In this document: in pieces, positions 48,770-61,301 of the stretch | Position numbering within the stretch: the stretch's first letter is position 1 | Layout of the letters: every line of letters begins with the position of its first letter | Assembly: GCF_910591885.1 (NCBI RefSeq) | Contig: NC_063272.1 | Location: forward strand, 317,001-381,000 | Reading direction: 5' to 3' | Length of the DNA: 64,000 nt | Origin: Bombus terrestris | Taxonomy: Eukaryota > Arthropoda > Insecta > Hymenoptera > Apidae | Position numbers and translations under genes: made by a program | The notes under the pieces: model-generated | Seen by the model: the letters and a program-made list of their open reading frames with translations, nothing else | Databases searched by the model: none | What the model was told of the DNA's origin: nothing

Positions 48770-50415
48770 CGCGTCGTACGCGCCGATACGCGCCGCGTCC
48801 ATGCCGGCCAACCCCTTACGTAAAAATAGATCGGCTGTTACCTTAACGCAAATGGCCGCTTTCAGCCGAGGAACCAGAAGAGATTCGCGAGATACGCTCG
48901 CGAAAAGATCGATTCCTTCCAAGTATTAAATTCGAAATCTCGAAGAAGTACGGGGAAAGAATAATCGGTACGAGGAGATTGATACACGAATCAACGAACA
49001 AGAGGAAATTGCGTAATCGCCATTATGCGATAGCACTTTGGCGGCGGGTGATTCGCGAAAAGAGAAGGAACACGAGTCGAGGACAATAGCGGAGGATTAA
49101 ATACGGACACGCGGCTCGAAGAAAAGTTAGCGTCGATGAAAGCCCGGCATAGCCAGAGGGGTGAATTTCTCGGCTACCTGGCCAAGCGTGCAACCGGTTG
49201 CTCGCAATATTCTCGGCAAGCGGGTGGAATATTCCACGAGACGGCGAGAGAAAGGGAGAGGAAAGAAATAAAACGCGACAGCTTATTTACGCAGCCGAGC
49301 AGGCACGAGCGATTCCACCGGGAAATAGGCGGTGGTTCTGCTCCGCTGTCTAGTTACATCTTGCTGTCAGGGCGGAGCGTAAGCACGTCTTTCCGCGATT
49401 TATTACCGGAGAAATTCGCACGATTATCGTAAACGTTGCTTGCTCGAAGAACACGCTGACGCGATCGTGTATTCTAAAAACCGCGTGAAAAAAAGAAAAA
49501 AAGAGGAGGAGAGCGAATTCTCGAGTAGAGAGTTCGCGTGTAACGTTTAAAGCAATCGCGCGAAGCTTTGTATCTGCTGAGCGTTCTAAAAAGACAGTTT
49601 CGTTGAAATGCCAGTTGGAGAGGCCGTAACGTAAAAAGACCGGCCATTATCGCGGTGAACGAAAGGCGCGAAACAGAGTCGTTCGATGCACGAAACGGTA
49701 TTTCGAGCATCGGCATCGTTCGAACGCGCAAATATTCGAAATAGCCGAAGGCTCGACAATCGGAAGGAGGGTGGAGACGAGAAACGTAAGAGAGTACCGT
49801 GGTGTACCGACCTAATCGTATTTCGCAATAACGTCGTCGAGAGCGAGTATGTTCGCGTACGCTCGCTCGCGCGTCGGCCTACCCCGTGATAAATAAGGAG
49901 CGTAAGAAATACCATTAGGGAGGCTGGTGTTCCGTTCTAGCTAGGAGAGCACGCGTACATACTTAACCCTTCGGCTGGTTTGTGTACGAGTCGCGCAGGC
50001 ACAGAGACGGCGACGCGAGAAATTTTGTTGCTGCGGAATTTAGATGAAATTGCGCGAATTACTTGAGCGCTCGGCGCGCGCGTGTGTGCATACGTGGTCG
50101 GCTTCCTCATCTTTCTCCTCCTGTTCCTCTTCCTCTCCCTCTTCTTCCTTCGTCGGTCCGCGCGAACGCAAACTCGGATCGTTTCCGTTACGCGCGGAGA
50201 AACGCTTGCGAAAATTCTGCACGTACCGAAGCATAGCCATCCTCGCGAGCAGACCGTCGTGGAACGCGTGCAGCTTTGTCCCTCGTGAGCCGCCGATCCT
50301 TCGAGATAAACCATCGTGCTGGATCGTTCGATAAGAGCGAAAAGAATCCCTGATTCTTTCCATTCGAAAATTCCAAATTTTCTTATATCTCTTTACGCGT
50401 AATTTGTATTTGCAG

Positions 50416-50552
50416 TCGATTCAGGATCGATGCGACCGCCCTCGCTGAAACGTAACATAACCTGGAGCAGAAACGAGTTTTCCTCGGTTAACCGCTCTGT
50501 ATTTAAACCTCGAATCACGCGAAATTCCTCGCGGAAGGCGTAAATAAATAAA
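50416..50552 (+). other. Possible alternative 3' terminal exon of dac (weak prediction)
   Basis: A good acceptor (TTTGTATTTGCAG, ending 50415, with TTATATCTCTTT upstream) opens a frame that fits the phase 1 end of the exon at 42229-42312: G plus TC gives Val. The frame runs 42 residues (including PPSLKRNITWSRNEF) to a TAA at 50541. Two AATAAA hexamers overlap or follow the stop at once (50543-50548 and 50547-50552). A transcript ending here would truncate DACHbox-C. An open run of this size is not unusual by chance in this DNA; the case rests on acceptor, phase and poly(A) signals together. Confidence 0.25.
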
Positions 50553-51689
50553 TGTCCATACGTAACCGGTAACCCGTTATTAGGGCCGGTGTCACCCTAC
50601 TCCGGGCAAACCCGACACCCCGAGCACCTCTGTCTCTTTCCCTTCCCCGTTGGTCACGGCTCGTCTCCCCCTAACTCTACCAAGCTTCTCTCATTCGCAT
50701 CGCGGTGTATGGTAAACCAGCGTGACGTCAATGCGGAGATTCGCTAAACCGAATTCCGCGGCGTGACCATTTTTGTGCACGACGGTGCGGTCGATGTTGC
50801 GGCGAATCTCCTTCGTCTTTCCGATGAAAATATTCAACCGGCTACAGTCGCCGGTTAGCGCCATCCTGCTCAGTGTACGCAAGATATTCGTATATCGCGA
50901 GGTATTCCGCGTGTGGTGCGGCAAATTTGGGATTCGAGCGACGCAATAATTCCCCGTTTCCTGTTATATGAAAGAAGGAGAGAACGGAAAGAGGACGGCT
51001 GGCTGTTAGCTCTGGTTGGTCCGGAGGATGCGGATTCGATATCGTAGCGGTGCGGGCCGCTCGTATGAAAGACGACGAATCCGCAACCCTCGTAATACGA
51101 GTCCTCGTAAAGTAGCATTCCCGTGTAAGTCCTTCTGTCGGCCGGTCGACTACCATCTACGGCTTTCTATTATGCATGCGTCCCTTATTGGCAGTAAACG
51201 TGCTCACCCTCCTTTCGAACCACCCCAACCCACTGCACCCGTTCTGTTCCGCTTCGTCCGGAATTACGGCCGTAAGCATATTTCTAATTATAACGTCGCG
51301 AGGAAAGGCCTCACGGACAGACGGAGAATCTCATAAATTATGGAGGAACGAAGCGATTTGGCGGGACAGGGAGAAACGCAGAGGAGGGTAGAGACAGAGA
51401 AAACCAGTAGCTCCCGGCAAGACGCGCGTTTCCTCCACAGCAGAGTACGCAAAAGTTCCCGCGCGTAACGCCAGCGGAAAGATCGGTGGAGGAGAAAGAG
51501 AGAGAAAATGGAAGTGCGGGGTTGAGTCGTCGGGCGATAACGCGAGGCATGTTGGCGTTTACGTTTTGATTCGTCGTAACGGGGATTAACGGGCGGCGCA
51601 AATACGTTCATCATCGACCGCGTGAAGCGTCCGCGTTTACGCGGTTACACGCATACCGCGCGTATGCAAGCGTATATGGAGTGCGCGCG

Positions 51690-51870
51690 ATCCGCTCTCT
51701 CGCGAGCCCATTCGCCGCCACCAATTTGGCATCGAGAATGGTCCATAGTCATTAATGGGTCGTACGCGTTAACGATTATGTTTCGGCTGTAATCATTGGA
51801 CCGATTGTTCCGATCGTCGCGCTAATAAAGCGTGATGGCCTGGTCCGGTGTACTGTCCGGACATCGATGA
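51690..51870. promoter_or_regulatory. Candidate regulatory block with ATTA cores
   Basis: This contains CCATAGTCATTAATGG, GTTAACGATTATG and GTAATCATTGG, then a dyad GTCCGG-N8-CCGGAC (51843-51862). The density of homeodomain cores is well above the flanks. This is inference only. Confidence 0.22.
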
Positions 51871-53430
51871 CGATGACGATCACGTTAGCGATGGCGCTCG
51901 CCCGTAATTGCTCGATCGCCGTGCCCTATAACTTTTCCAGTCATCGAATGGCGCTACGCGCGATTACTCCAAATTGCGCGACGATCATTCGTTTAACGCA
52001 AAAACACGTTTCAGTATCCGATGACTCCTACTCGGTGAAACGACCGGTGAATGCGAGTTAAAGCGTTACGTACGTTGGAACGAACAATTCGAAAAGGTCT
52101 CAGGGGCGAAGCGTTTAATCCGGAAAATTCGATCAGCGTTTGATGCAAGACGATGGAAGCGAGGGAAACGTTGTTGATTTGGAACGCGTTGCGGTGCGGA
52201 TCCGCCGATTAGCAGACACTGGCGCTCCGGCATCTCGTTTTCTCCGGAACGTTGGAAGGCCGACGAGGGGCCGAAGACGATGGGTGAAAAGGGGCCGAGG
52301 ACGGAGGCGGAGACGCGCAGCTAAGACGTTCGCGGTTTCGCGCGAGGGGCCGCATAGGTCCTTCGGCGTAATTACGTTAACCGCAACCGCCAAAAGCCGA
52401 TACCGCTCTGCCAGGGACTCGGAAAACGCCGTAATCCGTTGCCAACCTACCTCTTCATCTACCCTTGTGAAGGAACGACCAGCTTCCGGCTGCTGGATAC
52501 GCGCGTTACCTATTCGTCGATGAGCGGCGCAACCTCGAGATCTCGTGGTTCTCTCATTCTACGGCACAAATCGGTCTCGACGAAGGTCGAGGGAAAGCAG
52601 GAAAGGAAGGAGGAGAGTACTAATACGGGAGAGAAGGTTGGAAGGCGATCGAGCGGCGGGACGAAGGCCGAAGCCTCGCCGGAAACACATCTACGCGCTC
52701 GATGAATTAGTAATACTGGAGGTCTTAGAGCCGAAGGGACTTGTAAGCTGTAATTGCATTAATCGGGGTGATATTTTGGGCTCAGGTGTCTTCACGCCCG
52801 ATACGGCTCGTTAATAGCCGCCATTATCGTTCTAGCCGCTTGTCGCGGACGAACTACCATCTCGCCGTGCCCCGAAACTCCACTCGTCTCCAAGTTTCCA
52901 GAGTGGCAGGGTCTAGCTTCGACGTTTATCGGATCGGACGACGACAGACGCTTCGATGCTAACATTTTTCTTTTCGCGCGAAACGAATTGCTTTATAGAA
53001 AAGGAAAGGGCGACGCCACAATTTCGATTACCCTCGACTCGTTTGCACGAACATCACGATCGTAGCGAACGATTTGACGATAGGGTTCGCCATGATTACG
53101 AGAAGTCTGAGTAGGACACGCGCCCAACATAGGCAAGTGTCGTTAAAGAACTGTCGACAGCCATCAGGAGAAAGGGATACACGCGGAAAAGAACGGAGCA
53201 GCAAAGAGCGATGCAGAGCGTGAGGGAGGAAGGGATGGGTTAGGACGAAACATTAATCTCTCGCGGTGGCAATATCGGGCCGATGATATTCGAGGCACGA
53301 GTATTATAGAGGAGCCGATGTCATTAGTCGGCCGCGTGTGCGTGTGTGGCCAGGATAGCGGAGAGCGGCGCTAAGCGGACACCCTTGCACCCTGTCTAGC
53401 GTGTGGCGTCCCCCAATGCTTTCTCTTTCT

Positions 53431-53446
53431 CCTCCTCCTCCTCCTC

Positions 53447-53477
<31 letters not shown>

Positions 53478-53508
53478 TCTCTCTCTCCCTCTCTTTCGCT
53501 CTCTCTTC
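53431..53508 (+). repeat. Compound (CCT)6(CT)n tract
   Basis: CCT trinucleotides (53431-53448) pass into CT repeats with a few interruptions. Confidence 0.93.
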
Positions 53509-55460
53509 GCCGCTGTCTCCGGCTCGACGCGCGCGGTTCTGCGCCGCGCGGCCCTGTGTCCGACGGTAGTATCGATATGCAGGACCGTGATAATCGATTG
53601 CCGCATTCCTCGAGATGGAGCGACGCTGCGCGCTTTGAATACGCCAGAGGGCCCTGATCGTGCACGATGCATACGAACGTTCATCCCTTGCCGCCTCTCT
53701 ATCTCTCTCGATCCCTCTATACATTCACCCTACCTCTTTGTTTCCCTTTCCCTCGCGATAGCACGCACTTATGGATATGCATGTATGGATGAAGAGGCGT
53801 ACCGGCACGCATACGCGAGCGGATTCACGCGTACATTCGGTCTTCTGGATATTGCTTTTTCGTCGCTTCGCCGAATTCGTTATCAGCCCGCGCGGCTAAC
53901 GAACGCACGGAATGTCTGTGTTCTTCGGTCGGCTCGCAGACGCCTCGGGTCGAACGCTGAATGGCTCGGAGGCTCCTTAGGAAAAAACTAACGATTAGAC
54001 CGTGCGCGGAGAAGTTTCTATAGATCGCGTAGAACACGAGTGGAACGTGGTTGGCGATCGGTAGCGAGTAGAGCGGCCATCGCTCGATCGTAGTCGCTGC
54101 GGAGGTGCAGAAAGGGCCCTGAACGTTGGAGCTCGCGCCATCTACCCTTCCCGTCACCCCTGGCGCGGCTCGGTTATTGTTCACGTTAATTGATGCGTTA
54201 TGTTTGATGCCGTTGTGATAGCCATTGTACGCGGGGTGTCCACTGATAACTGAGTTACCGACTGCGGCGGCCAGAGTGCACTCAAACCTAATTATCTCGG
54301 CCCAACTGCGACTGCCGCATTGCGTTGCCGGCGAAATCGTGCGCCACATGGCTCGCCGATACACATATCGTTCGCTCAACCAGTCCGCGGAAATCCCCGC
54401 GTTTTCTCCTTCTTCTTCCTGTTCCAAAATCAGATTGCACCAAAGCGAAACGTTTCGTTAATATTTTCTCCCGTTCGTTCGAGCCACGAAGGCCAGTTAA
54501 AGTTCGGAGTAGAGAAGGCAGTGGTCCGGGAACGACGAAGAGCCAAGCGAGCGGATGACTCTTTTGTACCGGAAGTTAAACTACAAAGAGTATAAAAGAG
54601 GAAAGGTTGACGCGAAAGGATGGAACGAGTGTGGTAAGGGATGGGAAAGGAGAGAGAAAGAACGAAGGCGTTCGCCCGGAACAAAGAACAAAGCCTCTTT
54701 CGTGGCGGTGGCCCGCGGCGCGATTAGACCGGCCTTCCAATTAACCGGTCGAAGGTGCTTTCGGGTGCAACCCTGTCGTAAACTCGACTTGTTTACGCGC
54801 CGATTGCGAAGCGAGCCGCGGCGAACGGAAGCTCGCCACGATAAATTCCAAAAATCAATTCCGTTGCCGAACGAACCGAGGCTTTTTCGGCTTGCGCCAC
54901 CGAAGACGAGGTCGTTGTCGCGCAGAAAGACGGCTCTCTACTGGCGTCATACGGTGTTCGAATGTGGAAAAAATGAATGGCGTGGATGGTCTCCCGTTCG
55001 GCGGCCGCGGCACCGAGTCGACCAAGAGGAGAAAGCCCTCGTCGCTGGCTCTGCTTTTTTTTCGGCGGTCCTCCCTTTTGCACGAAGAATTCCCATCCGG
55101 CGCGGTTCTTTATTGTCCAGCGAAATTTACGGTCGACACCGAGTCGCGGATCCTTCGCAATAATTCGATCGCCGCGACGCCACGACGTCCCGTGTAGCCG
55201 CTTAAAATTATTTGCCAACCAAGGTGAACGCGACCGAGAATGCCCCCGCCCCGCTATTATAAACGTCGTATTTGAAAACGTATTTGAAAATTCCTCAAAT
55301 TTTATAGCTACGGTAAATCGAACGATACGATCCTCCTTCGTTATAATAACCTTCGATTCCTTCCCGAGGGATACTCGCGAGCGGAGGAGCGCGCTCTCTT
55401 GACCGAGGGTCGCCGCAGAACCTTTCGACCAAAGCGACCGGCTATTTCCGCGACCATCGC

Positions 55461-55493
55461 CTCTTCTCTCTCTCATTCTCTCTCTCTCTCTCT
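55461..55493 (+). repeat. (CT)n microsatellite
   Basis: A CT/TC tract interrupted once by CATT. Confidence 0.9.
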
Positions 55494-56359
55494 ATCCTAC
55501 ATCTTCCGCGATTCTTCCCCCTGCCATTCTCGACTCTGCCGCTCGCGTCGCGTCGTTCCGTCTCCTCCGGCTTTCCGTCGTGGCTTCGACCCCCACGGTG
55601 TCCGCACACATATCGCAGAAAATTACATTTTGTCGGTTGTAAAGGGAGCGTCGTAAAAATCGTAACGCCGGCGACGCTGACTGCGCCGCTGCACGCCGAG
55701 CGAAATTGCACCGGCCCTCCGCTTATCTGTTGCCCATCAACATTGCTCCACGCTTGATAGACCCTTTGTAAAACGTCATTCTACGGGCTTTTATGCGCTC
55801 GCTCCTAGCCAAGCCCGAACACGCTCCATGGATCCTCGTTTTCGCCATTCCTTCGTGCTTTTCCTTTCAACAAATTCCTCTCCTTACCCATCGAATTCTA
55901 TTATTCAATTTTCCTTCGACTACCAGTCCCTAGTTTATCGCGAAACAAGACGTCTCGATGGAAATTCCCTCTGTAGCTGCTCCGTGTCTTCCCGATCAAA
56001 GAATCCAACTGCAGGTAGAGCTGACCATACGGGCGAGAACGCCTCGTTGTCCCGGCGCGTCTGTGTCGCCGGTACCGCAAAGCCCCGTAATTAAACTCGG
56101 TGAGCGTCTTAGATGCAAAACGTACTTAGTAAGCGGAGCTTACTCGGTCTTCCCCTCTCACGGACGGTCTCTTCCGGGGCTGCTGCACGGCTCCGGGATC
56201 CTAACAGAGCTTTACGAGAGAACCAAGGGGTTCTCTGGACCGTCCAGCGAGAAAGGTAGTTGGAGAGGGTTGGGACGAGCCTGACGCCAAACTATCTTTC
56301 TCTCCCTTTCCTCTCCACTGCGCGGGCGTTGATGGGTTTTCCAATCCCCAAAGTAGAAG

Positions 56360-56525
56360 CTGGCACGTTCCGACGGCCAGCTTCGACTCGAAACTATGGA
56401 TCTAGTTTCCACGAGGGCAAAGCAGCTCTTCGAGAAACCGGACAAGAGGAAGACGAACGGATGCCTTGCAAACACAAACTCCGACTCGCTTTACCAAGAT
56501 TCGCGAATACGAGGAATCGAGTTGG
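56360..56525 (+). other. Cryptic or unannotated exon candidate (unrecognised)
   Basis: A frame starting after a pyrimidine tract (56293-56322) and AAAGTAGAAG runs in phase 0 through RAKQLFEKPDKRKTNGCLAN and NSDSLYQDSRIRGIEL. It meets the strong donor G|GTAAGAAC (GT at 56526) in phase 1. The amino acid mix is unlike the Arg/Ser-rich noise frames. It does not match the phase of the previous dac exon directly, so it would need an intermediate exon or belong to a nested gene. I recognise no family. Confidence 0.22.
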
Positions 56526-59500
56526 GTAAGAACTGCTCCGACCGATCAAAGCGCTTGGGAAATTCGCCGAACGAAATAATCGTTAGAAGACTATGTGCAA
56601 CGATATTGGTGAACGCGAATAGGAAACGGCAGGCAGTTAGTCTAACAAGGATTTAGAAGAGCAACTGCCGCTTTCTCGAAGCTCTGCCAACTAATGCAGA
56701 CATATATCACGGAATAAAGCGACCGGTTTTCGTCGAACCGCCTACAGTCCCTACCCTCTGTGCGTGTTTCTCGTAGGCATTTTCGGTATTGATACGTGGC
56801 CCGATGTCATGGATCGTTCGGTCGCAACCCCTCGGCTGTCGAACCTAATAAAGTAATGGCCAGCAGCTTCTTTCCATTCTTGAGGCGGCCGCGATATACG
56901 GCGAAATACAGCGATCTCGTGCCGAAACGGCGTCCGTAATGAGAAAGAGTTGAGAAAAAAGGCAGGTTCATGGAAGTGGAAGAACGAGGAAGGAACAAGG
57001 TCGTTCCGAATCGATCTCTCGAACGTGTCTTGGTCGTGGAGAAGCGGAATTAAAGGGGTCGCCGGTTCGGTAATTGTCGGCAAATATTAATAACCGCGAC
57101 GGGGGCGACAGCTCGCGCGAATTCAACGAGAGAGCGAGTGAGGCAGAACAAGAGGCAGACGGAGAGAAAGCGGAGCCAAGCTTCGGGCGGCGACTTCGCG
57201 AGGGTGAACCCACCGAACCGGTTATACTCGAGAGCAAATACATAATGCCTGGATGATTTTCCGACGACGAGGGAGGAGCCGGGCGTGATTGAAATTCGTC
57301 GACTGGCTTTGACGCAATTACCGCATCTCCGTTCTTCTATCCGCGCCGTCACGGCAACGCGTCGCGAGCTTGTTCCTCGTAATTTCGCAGTAAAAGGCCG
57401 AACTTCCTTGCACCTACGTAATCAGAACGACTTAAGGAACGCGAGATAACTCTTGGCTGATTTTACACGAACCTATATATAGAGAAGTCTAGCGAGGTAG
57501 TCTCGATCGAAAATGGATCGCAGAAAAATCAGTCCGGATACCTGACTGAAGGTGGAAGGGGGTTGCGGACGGTCAAGTTTCTCGAAAAAGTTTCAGGGAA
57601 TTCGTTGCGAAAGGAAGCCCCGAAGGTGCGCGCCATAAGAAGCCCTTGTTCTCGATATCCTTCAAGAAACGCGGCCCGGACTTATTCATCGACGATCGTT
57701 CCCATACCGTTCACGATTACGTTAGTCCGCGCATAATCGTTCGGTCCTAGTCATATCCGGCTCGGCGTGTTCGCGGTGCTTCGCACGTATTACGTGACCG
57801 ATCGTTTCGTCAACGTTTTCTCCGGCTTTCTACGAATACGCTGCTCCGAACCATAGCTACGTTCCCTTCCAGAGGATCGGATTGGTCGTGTTGGTCGAGT
57901 CGAGCAGACGTCGCGGATCTAGGAATCTGAGAAACCTCTCGCAGACCTCCGCGAAAGACGAATTAGTCCTTCAGTGGTAGAACTTGTACGCGGAAAACAA
58001 TGTACTCGGCTGTTGAATGTAGCGATCCTATATCCAGGACGATGGAACGCGACCGTTGCAGCGCGAGTACGGGCGTGTACACGCGAAGCCGGGCCTCCTC
58101 TCGGTCGATAGCGTTAGCCACGCGTGTAACGCGACACCGTATATCTGCTGGTAGATTGGAGACGACGATCGCCGTCCAGGGAGGTCGGCTGTCTTCCACC
58201 TGCCATAATTCCATAGAGTCTCCTACTTCTTGTCCCTTTTCCCTTTTGCCCTCTTGAATTACTAAACGCGTCATCGATCGACAAAGACGCCAGAGACGGA
58301 GCGACGTGAGTGCGATGAAGGTACCTGGTTCAAAAAGAGAAGACTGATTAAAGCGAAAGAGAAGAGAGAGATGGAAATTTGTTCGTTTGGAGAAAGAAAC
58401 GAAGAAGCGAATCGGAGAAAAAGGTAATCGCGGTGAACTCGAACGGTAATCTCGATGAAAACGGTCGCGCAGGGGACGCGTGACGCTAGTGAAGAGCGGC
58501 GGGGGACACGACTAGGGGGAACTCGAAATTCCCTTTGCTGGATGTTTAATGCGGCAATCTAGGGGCGTGATAAAGTGCCAAACGAATGCCGAAAGGGAAT
58601 CGCGAAACGGCGGCGTGCGCGGTGAGTGGCTGGACCGCCCAGCACAATGCTGGCACAAGCCATTACATTGTATAAACACGGCCGAGAGTCGGCTCGGTAG
58701 AGTTTTGCGGCGGAGAGAAGAGCCACTTGAACGGAACTGAAACGAAAGGAAAAGAAAAGCGACCGCGACTGCGGTCTCGGATTGAAACGCATCCACCCTT
58801 CCGGTACTTCTGTGTCGTTCCTTGCCCTCTCTTTTCTCTGCGCGCGCCACTCAATCTGTTCCCTGCTTTTCTCCTTTTTCCGTTCCAGCCGGCGAGCATT
58901 CCCTTTGCGGGTGCCGCCTCAAAGAACAACTCGAATGGATCTCGTTTTCCGCGTGCCGTACGTCCCGACATTCTGCGATACGGCTCGGAATCAACCTCCC
59001 CCGCGGTTAGCCGCTGTCGCGCGGAAAAACAACGTCCTCGATCGGAGGAGGATCACGGTGTCCGCTCCGCCGTGCTGCGCCGCGACGTTCCACTTGCCTC
59101 CAGTTGCCAACGGGTTATCCCTGCCACTCTGTCTAAGGCGTCTCTCGACCTGCAGCTCTTACTCTGGTCGCGCCACTGGAACAAACTCTACTCTCGGCTA
59201 GATCGTAATTACGATCAAATTGCGCGCAAACTTCGAGTCGAATCTCTAGGAGTCGCTGGAATAACTGCGTCCCTCTGCAGCTTCGAGATACTATCGTAAT
59301 ATAACCTACTCCGTTTCGTGCATTCGCAATCCGACTATTACCGTCGATTCCTCGGTTCTTTCGCCGGAGCAGTTTAAGGCGCCACTTCGCGAGTAAAGCA
59401 GCCGTTCCGATAGGCCAAACGAGTTCGTTTTTAAAGACGCCAGGCGTAACGATGCGTTCCTTTCGGATTTCGCCAGCTTTCATCGCGTCGTTAAATATTG

Positions 59501-59855
59501 CAAGAGCTCGTCGTAAGCTGCCGGTGCCTCGACTCCGCCGCACCCATCCACCGTCCCTTTCTTCTGTATGCCGTTTTGTCGACGGAAAAGAAGAATAACG
59601 TTCTTTGCATACTCGGATTAAAAGGCAAACAGTCCTTTGCTTTTGAAGGGGCGAGGCTGGGGGTGGCGGCGGGAGGATTCATGCACGTTTGAAAGGAAAT
59701 TTATGGGAATTAATATCGGTTCCCCCGAGCGGCACGGAGACGGAAGCAGCCTAGAGGTAACTCGATTCTAGATGTCTCGGGGACTCGCGGAATGCCACAT
59801 GTACGGGAGGGAACTTTAAGAATTTAATTCGTACACTACCGCGTGGAGATGGTCG

Positions 59856-59865
59856 TTTTTTTTTT
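59856..59865 (+). repeat. Poly(T) run
   Basis: Ten consecutive T's, then GTTTGTTCC. Confidence 0.85.
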
Positions 59866-60094
59866 GTTTGTTCCGCTTTCGACGAAGTTAGAAAAGTTTC
59901 CCCGTTTCTTTATCCTCGGTACATTCCACCGATAAAAACGGGAAGGGAAGACATGCGCATTGTCGCCTTCGTGATAGCCATCGAGGAGAAATCTATCAGA
60001 AAATCCGTGTCGTTACGGAGCAACCTGGGTAAGACGTGCTGACACGTCCGGCACGGTTCGCGTGGCAAACGAAAACGAGGTGAAAACGGTCGTA

Positions 60095-60290
60095 TAACGA
60101 CAAAAAATCACCATTAAGCTGCCGTATGTTTCCCAGGGGATGCTTCCTTGACTCTTCGTGACGCAAAGGGATGGCATTAAACGCGATAAGCTAAAACATT
60201 TCTGGCTGTAGCACGCTGCGGGAACTCGATGCCAGTCCCCTGATCGGTGTTTTGGATATTCGGGGAAAAATGAAACGTCATCGAGCAATC
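60095..60290. promoter_or_regulatory. CpG-poor candidate regulatory block
   Basis: This stretch is lower in CpG than its surroundings and mixed in composition, with ATCACCATTAAGCTG, GGCATTAAACGCG and GATAAGC (GATA-type). No coding frame fits. It is comparable in character to the block at 43740-43935. Confidence 0.18.
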
Positions 60291-61286
60291 TGTGGACGCG
60301 TGGATCGCGTATCGATAGGGGAGGCGAAAAAACAGCGGGGTTTCGTTCGCGGGGGACGCCATGGGCTGCTGGCAGAAAAAAGTGGAACAATGCTCTGCTT
60401 TTAGTAGAGAAAACATCGCGCGCTTTCTTCGCCGTATGAATATTTAACGAAATTCTTCTACATCGAGGTCCAGATGGTACCGAGCTTGAAACACCGGTTT
60501 CTTCTCCGCGAGATACGAGGTTTATAGGGGGAAATAATATCGGGCAGGGCAAGGGTGGCGCTTACGCGACTGCAAATCCAAATTACCCGGTTCGATGCGA
60601 GGTCTACGCGCGAAAAAGGTCAAAATAGTTTCACCCCGAGAGAGCCGTTCGGCAAAGAGCGAGCAGGCGCACACGGATGAAGAAGACCGGCCGATCGAGC
60701 GAACCATTTAAAAAAATAACCCGGCATTAGAAAGGCTCTGATCTTATTTTATCGGTTCGGCCCGCGATTACCACGATAACCATCTAGCTAACGTTTTTCG
60801 GACTCCGCATCGCCACCACCGCCTTTGCCATCGGCATTCGTTCGCATTATATTTAACGCGATTCGTTCCGTTTCGTAGATCCTCTATTCTCCCTTTCCTC
60901 TTTCGCTTCTTATTCGACTTTTATTTTCCGACCAACGAAGCCGAGACAGTTTCCCCGAGTTCGAGTTTCCACGCGAAAACGGACGCCGCGAATTCGCGTC
61001 AACGTCCGTTCGAGCAGAAGAGAATGTCTACGCTTCTTTCGTTCCCTCGATTCGTCGCTAGAGATCCGTAGACGGCGTATCGCGTCGAATGGGTGGCGCA
61101 CACGAGCGTCGACGTCGATGGAACACATAATCCTGATATCTGTCGGTTTTCGGGCAATAAAACACGCGTCCCATAGCGCCGAAGCCCCCGAAAACTGCCG
61201 CTGCTCGCTACCGATAAAGCAACGACTCGCAGATACGGATCCCCCGGCGTCCCATTCGACTCGACAAACTTCTGTCGATCGTATTA

Positions 61287-61301
61287 TTTTTTTTTTTTTT
61301 T
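61287..61301 (+). repeat. Poly(T) run
   Basis: Fifteen or so T's following GTATTA. Confidence 0.88.

Noticed and set aside
54793..55476. 227-codon minus-strand and 202-codon plus-strand overlapping frames
   Set aside because: Both strands are open together, which points to stop-poor composition; neither translation resembles a known protein.
55990..56030. Possible recursive-splicing (ratchet) site CTGCAG|GTAGAG
   Set aside because: The upstream tract is not pyrimidine-rich and the donor half departs from GTAAGT, so it is too weak to call.
57074..57256. Acidic 60-codon frame ending in a stop, considered as a dac C-terminal exon
   Set aside because: There is no pyrimidine-rich acceptor, and the only AG in position gives the wrong phase. 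The sequence does not match the family C-terminus.
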